A stretch of DNA of 6,352 nt from Ferruginibacter sp. (GTDB taxonomy: Bacteria; Bacteroidota; Bacteroidia; Chitinophagales; Chitinophagaceae). Under the pieces are notes generated by a model. That model was given only the letters and a program-made list of their open reading frames with translations, was not told the origin of the DNA and searched no databases. Both the position numbers and the translations under genes were made by a program. The stretch covers positions 1 to 6,352 of the forward strand of contig JAGPDJ010000158.1 of assembly GCA_018057635.1 (NCBI GenBank), given 5' to 3'. Every line of letters starts with the position of its first letter. Within the stretch, counting starts at the first letter, position 1. This document shows, piece by piece, positions 6,014-6,352 of this stretch.

Positions 6014-6084
6014 ATTCTATAGTCGAATTATAATTTAGAAAAAAAAGAGATATTATTAAACAATAGTTGGAAACCGGCAACCAA

Positions 6085-6352
6085 TTAATCCCAGCCATTG
6101 GCCAAAACATCTGCAATATGCATGGTCTTTAATGGAAATCCCTTTGTTTTGATATAACCACTTAGTTGCATCAGGCAGCTCATGTCGGTGGAAATGATAT
6201 ATTCGGCACCGGTATCCAGTGCATGATGAACTTTTTGATCGGCCATACCAATTGATATCGGTTCAAATTTTACTGAAAAAGTTCCGCCGAATCCGCAGCA
6301 GGTTTCATTGTCATTCATTTCAACCAGTTCAAGCCCTTTAACATGGCTGAGC
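6085..6352 (-). CDS. LutA/GlcF-like cysteine-rich (Fe-S) oxidoreductase subunit, C-terminal part (cut by right edge)
   Basis: The frame is open to the right edge, so the visible 88 or so codons are the C-terminal third of a protein usually around 240-250 residues; the ATG at 6318 is internal. The CCG-domain signature ETCCGFGGTFSVKF is followed by MADQKVHHALDTGAEYIISTDMSCLMQLSGY and a final MHIADVLA, the typical end of LutA/YkgE proteins. These work with LutB and LutC in oxidising L-lactate, and related GlcF proteins act in glycolate oxidase. The cysteines of CCG and of SCLM belong to the cysteine-rich domain that binds a cofactor or Fe-S centre. The next gene downstream is an EVE protein rather than lutB, so any lutB or lutC partner must lie upstream of the window or elsewhere. 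Confidence 0.9.
   Translation of the reverse strand, partial: LSHVKGLELVEMNDNETCCGFGGTFSVKFEPISIGMADQKVHHALDTGAEYIISTDMSCLMQLSGYIKTKGFPLKTMHIADVLANGWD

Noticed and set aside
6035..6080. Terminator after the lutA-like gene
   Set aside because: Only a 4-bp GTTG/CAAC stem is possible, and it is separated from the T-run by about 20 bases, which is too weak to call.
6085..6318. The lutA-like frame as a complete 77-residue protein starting at 6318
   Set aside because: The frame continues without a stop to the window edge and the upstream residues (LSHVKGLELVE) fit the family, so the ATG is internal.

Overview
The window looks like a chromosomal stretch from a member of the Bacteroidota, probably close to Chitinophagaceae. 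This is judged from the GyrA sequence style, AT-rich spacers, start sites mostly without Shine-Dalgarno sequences, and two copies of the Bacteroidota -7 promoter element (TAnnTTTG). No rRNA, tRNA, CRISPR array, insertion sequence or phage gene is visible. The taxon is inferred, not tested by a search.

Layout. Positions 1-1314 (minus strand) hold the first 438 codons of gyrA, which runs off the left edge. A 263-bp divergent spacer (1315-1577) separates it from a plus-strand Lys9-type saccharopine dehydrogenase gene (1578-3098) that starts with TTG. Next comes a compact type II toxin-antitoxin operon on the plus strand: a ribbon-helix-helix antitoxin of DUF6364 type (3162-3419) overlapping by 4 bp a PIN-domain toxin (3416-3832). 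Its promoter contains a perfect 14-bp palindrome that could be the autoregulatory operator, and it ends in a terminator-like hairpin and a short octamer repeat.

The remaining genes are on the minus strand and read from right to left. They are the C-terminal part of a LutA/GlcF-like cysteine-rich oxidoreductase subunit (cut by the right edge), an EVE-domain protein, a DUF4349 lipoprotein with a C-terminal membrane helix, and a class III sirtuin 12 bp downstream of it. The last two are probably co-transcribed. The sirtuin and the toxin gene converge at about 3833-3899.

How the genes relate. Most are housekeeping or metabolic genes with no shared pathway: DNA supercoiling, lysine/saccharopine metabolism, NAD-dependent deacylation and lactate/glycolate oxidation. 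The toxin-antitoxin pair is the accessory element. The points most worth a second look are the Phe in GyrA at the position of E. coli Asp87, the TTG start of the saccharopine gene overlapping a tiny upstream ORF, an apparent 60-residue expansion in that enzyme, the operator-like palindrome, the incomplete PIN active site, and the zinc-cysteine-free sirtuin with a substituted FGE motif. I see no clearly new multi-gene system here.
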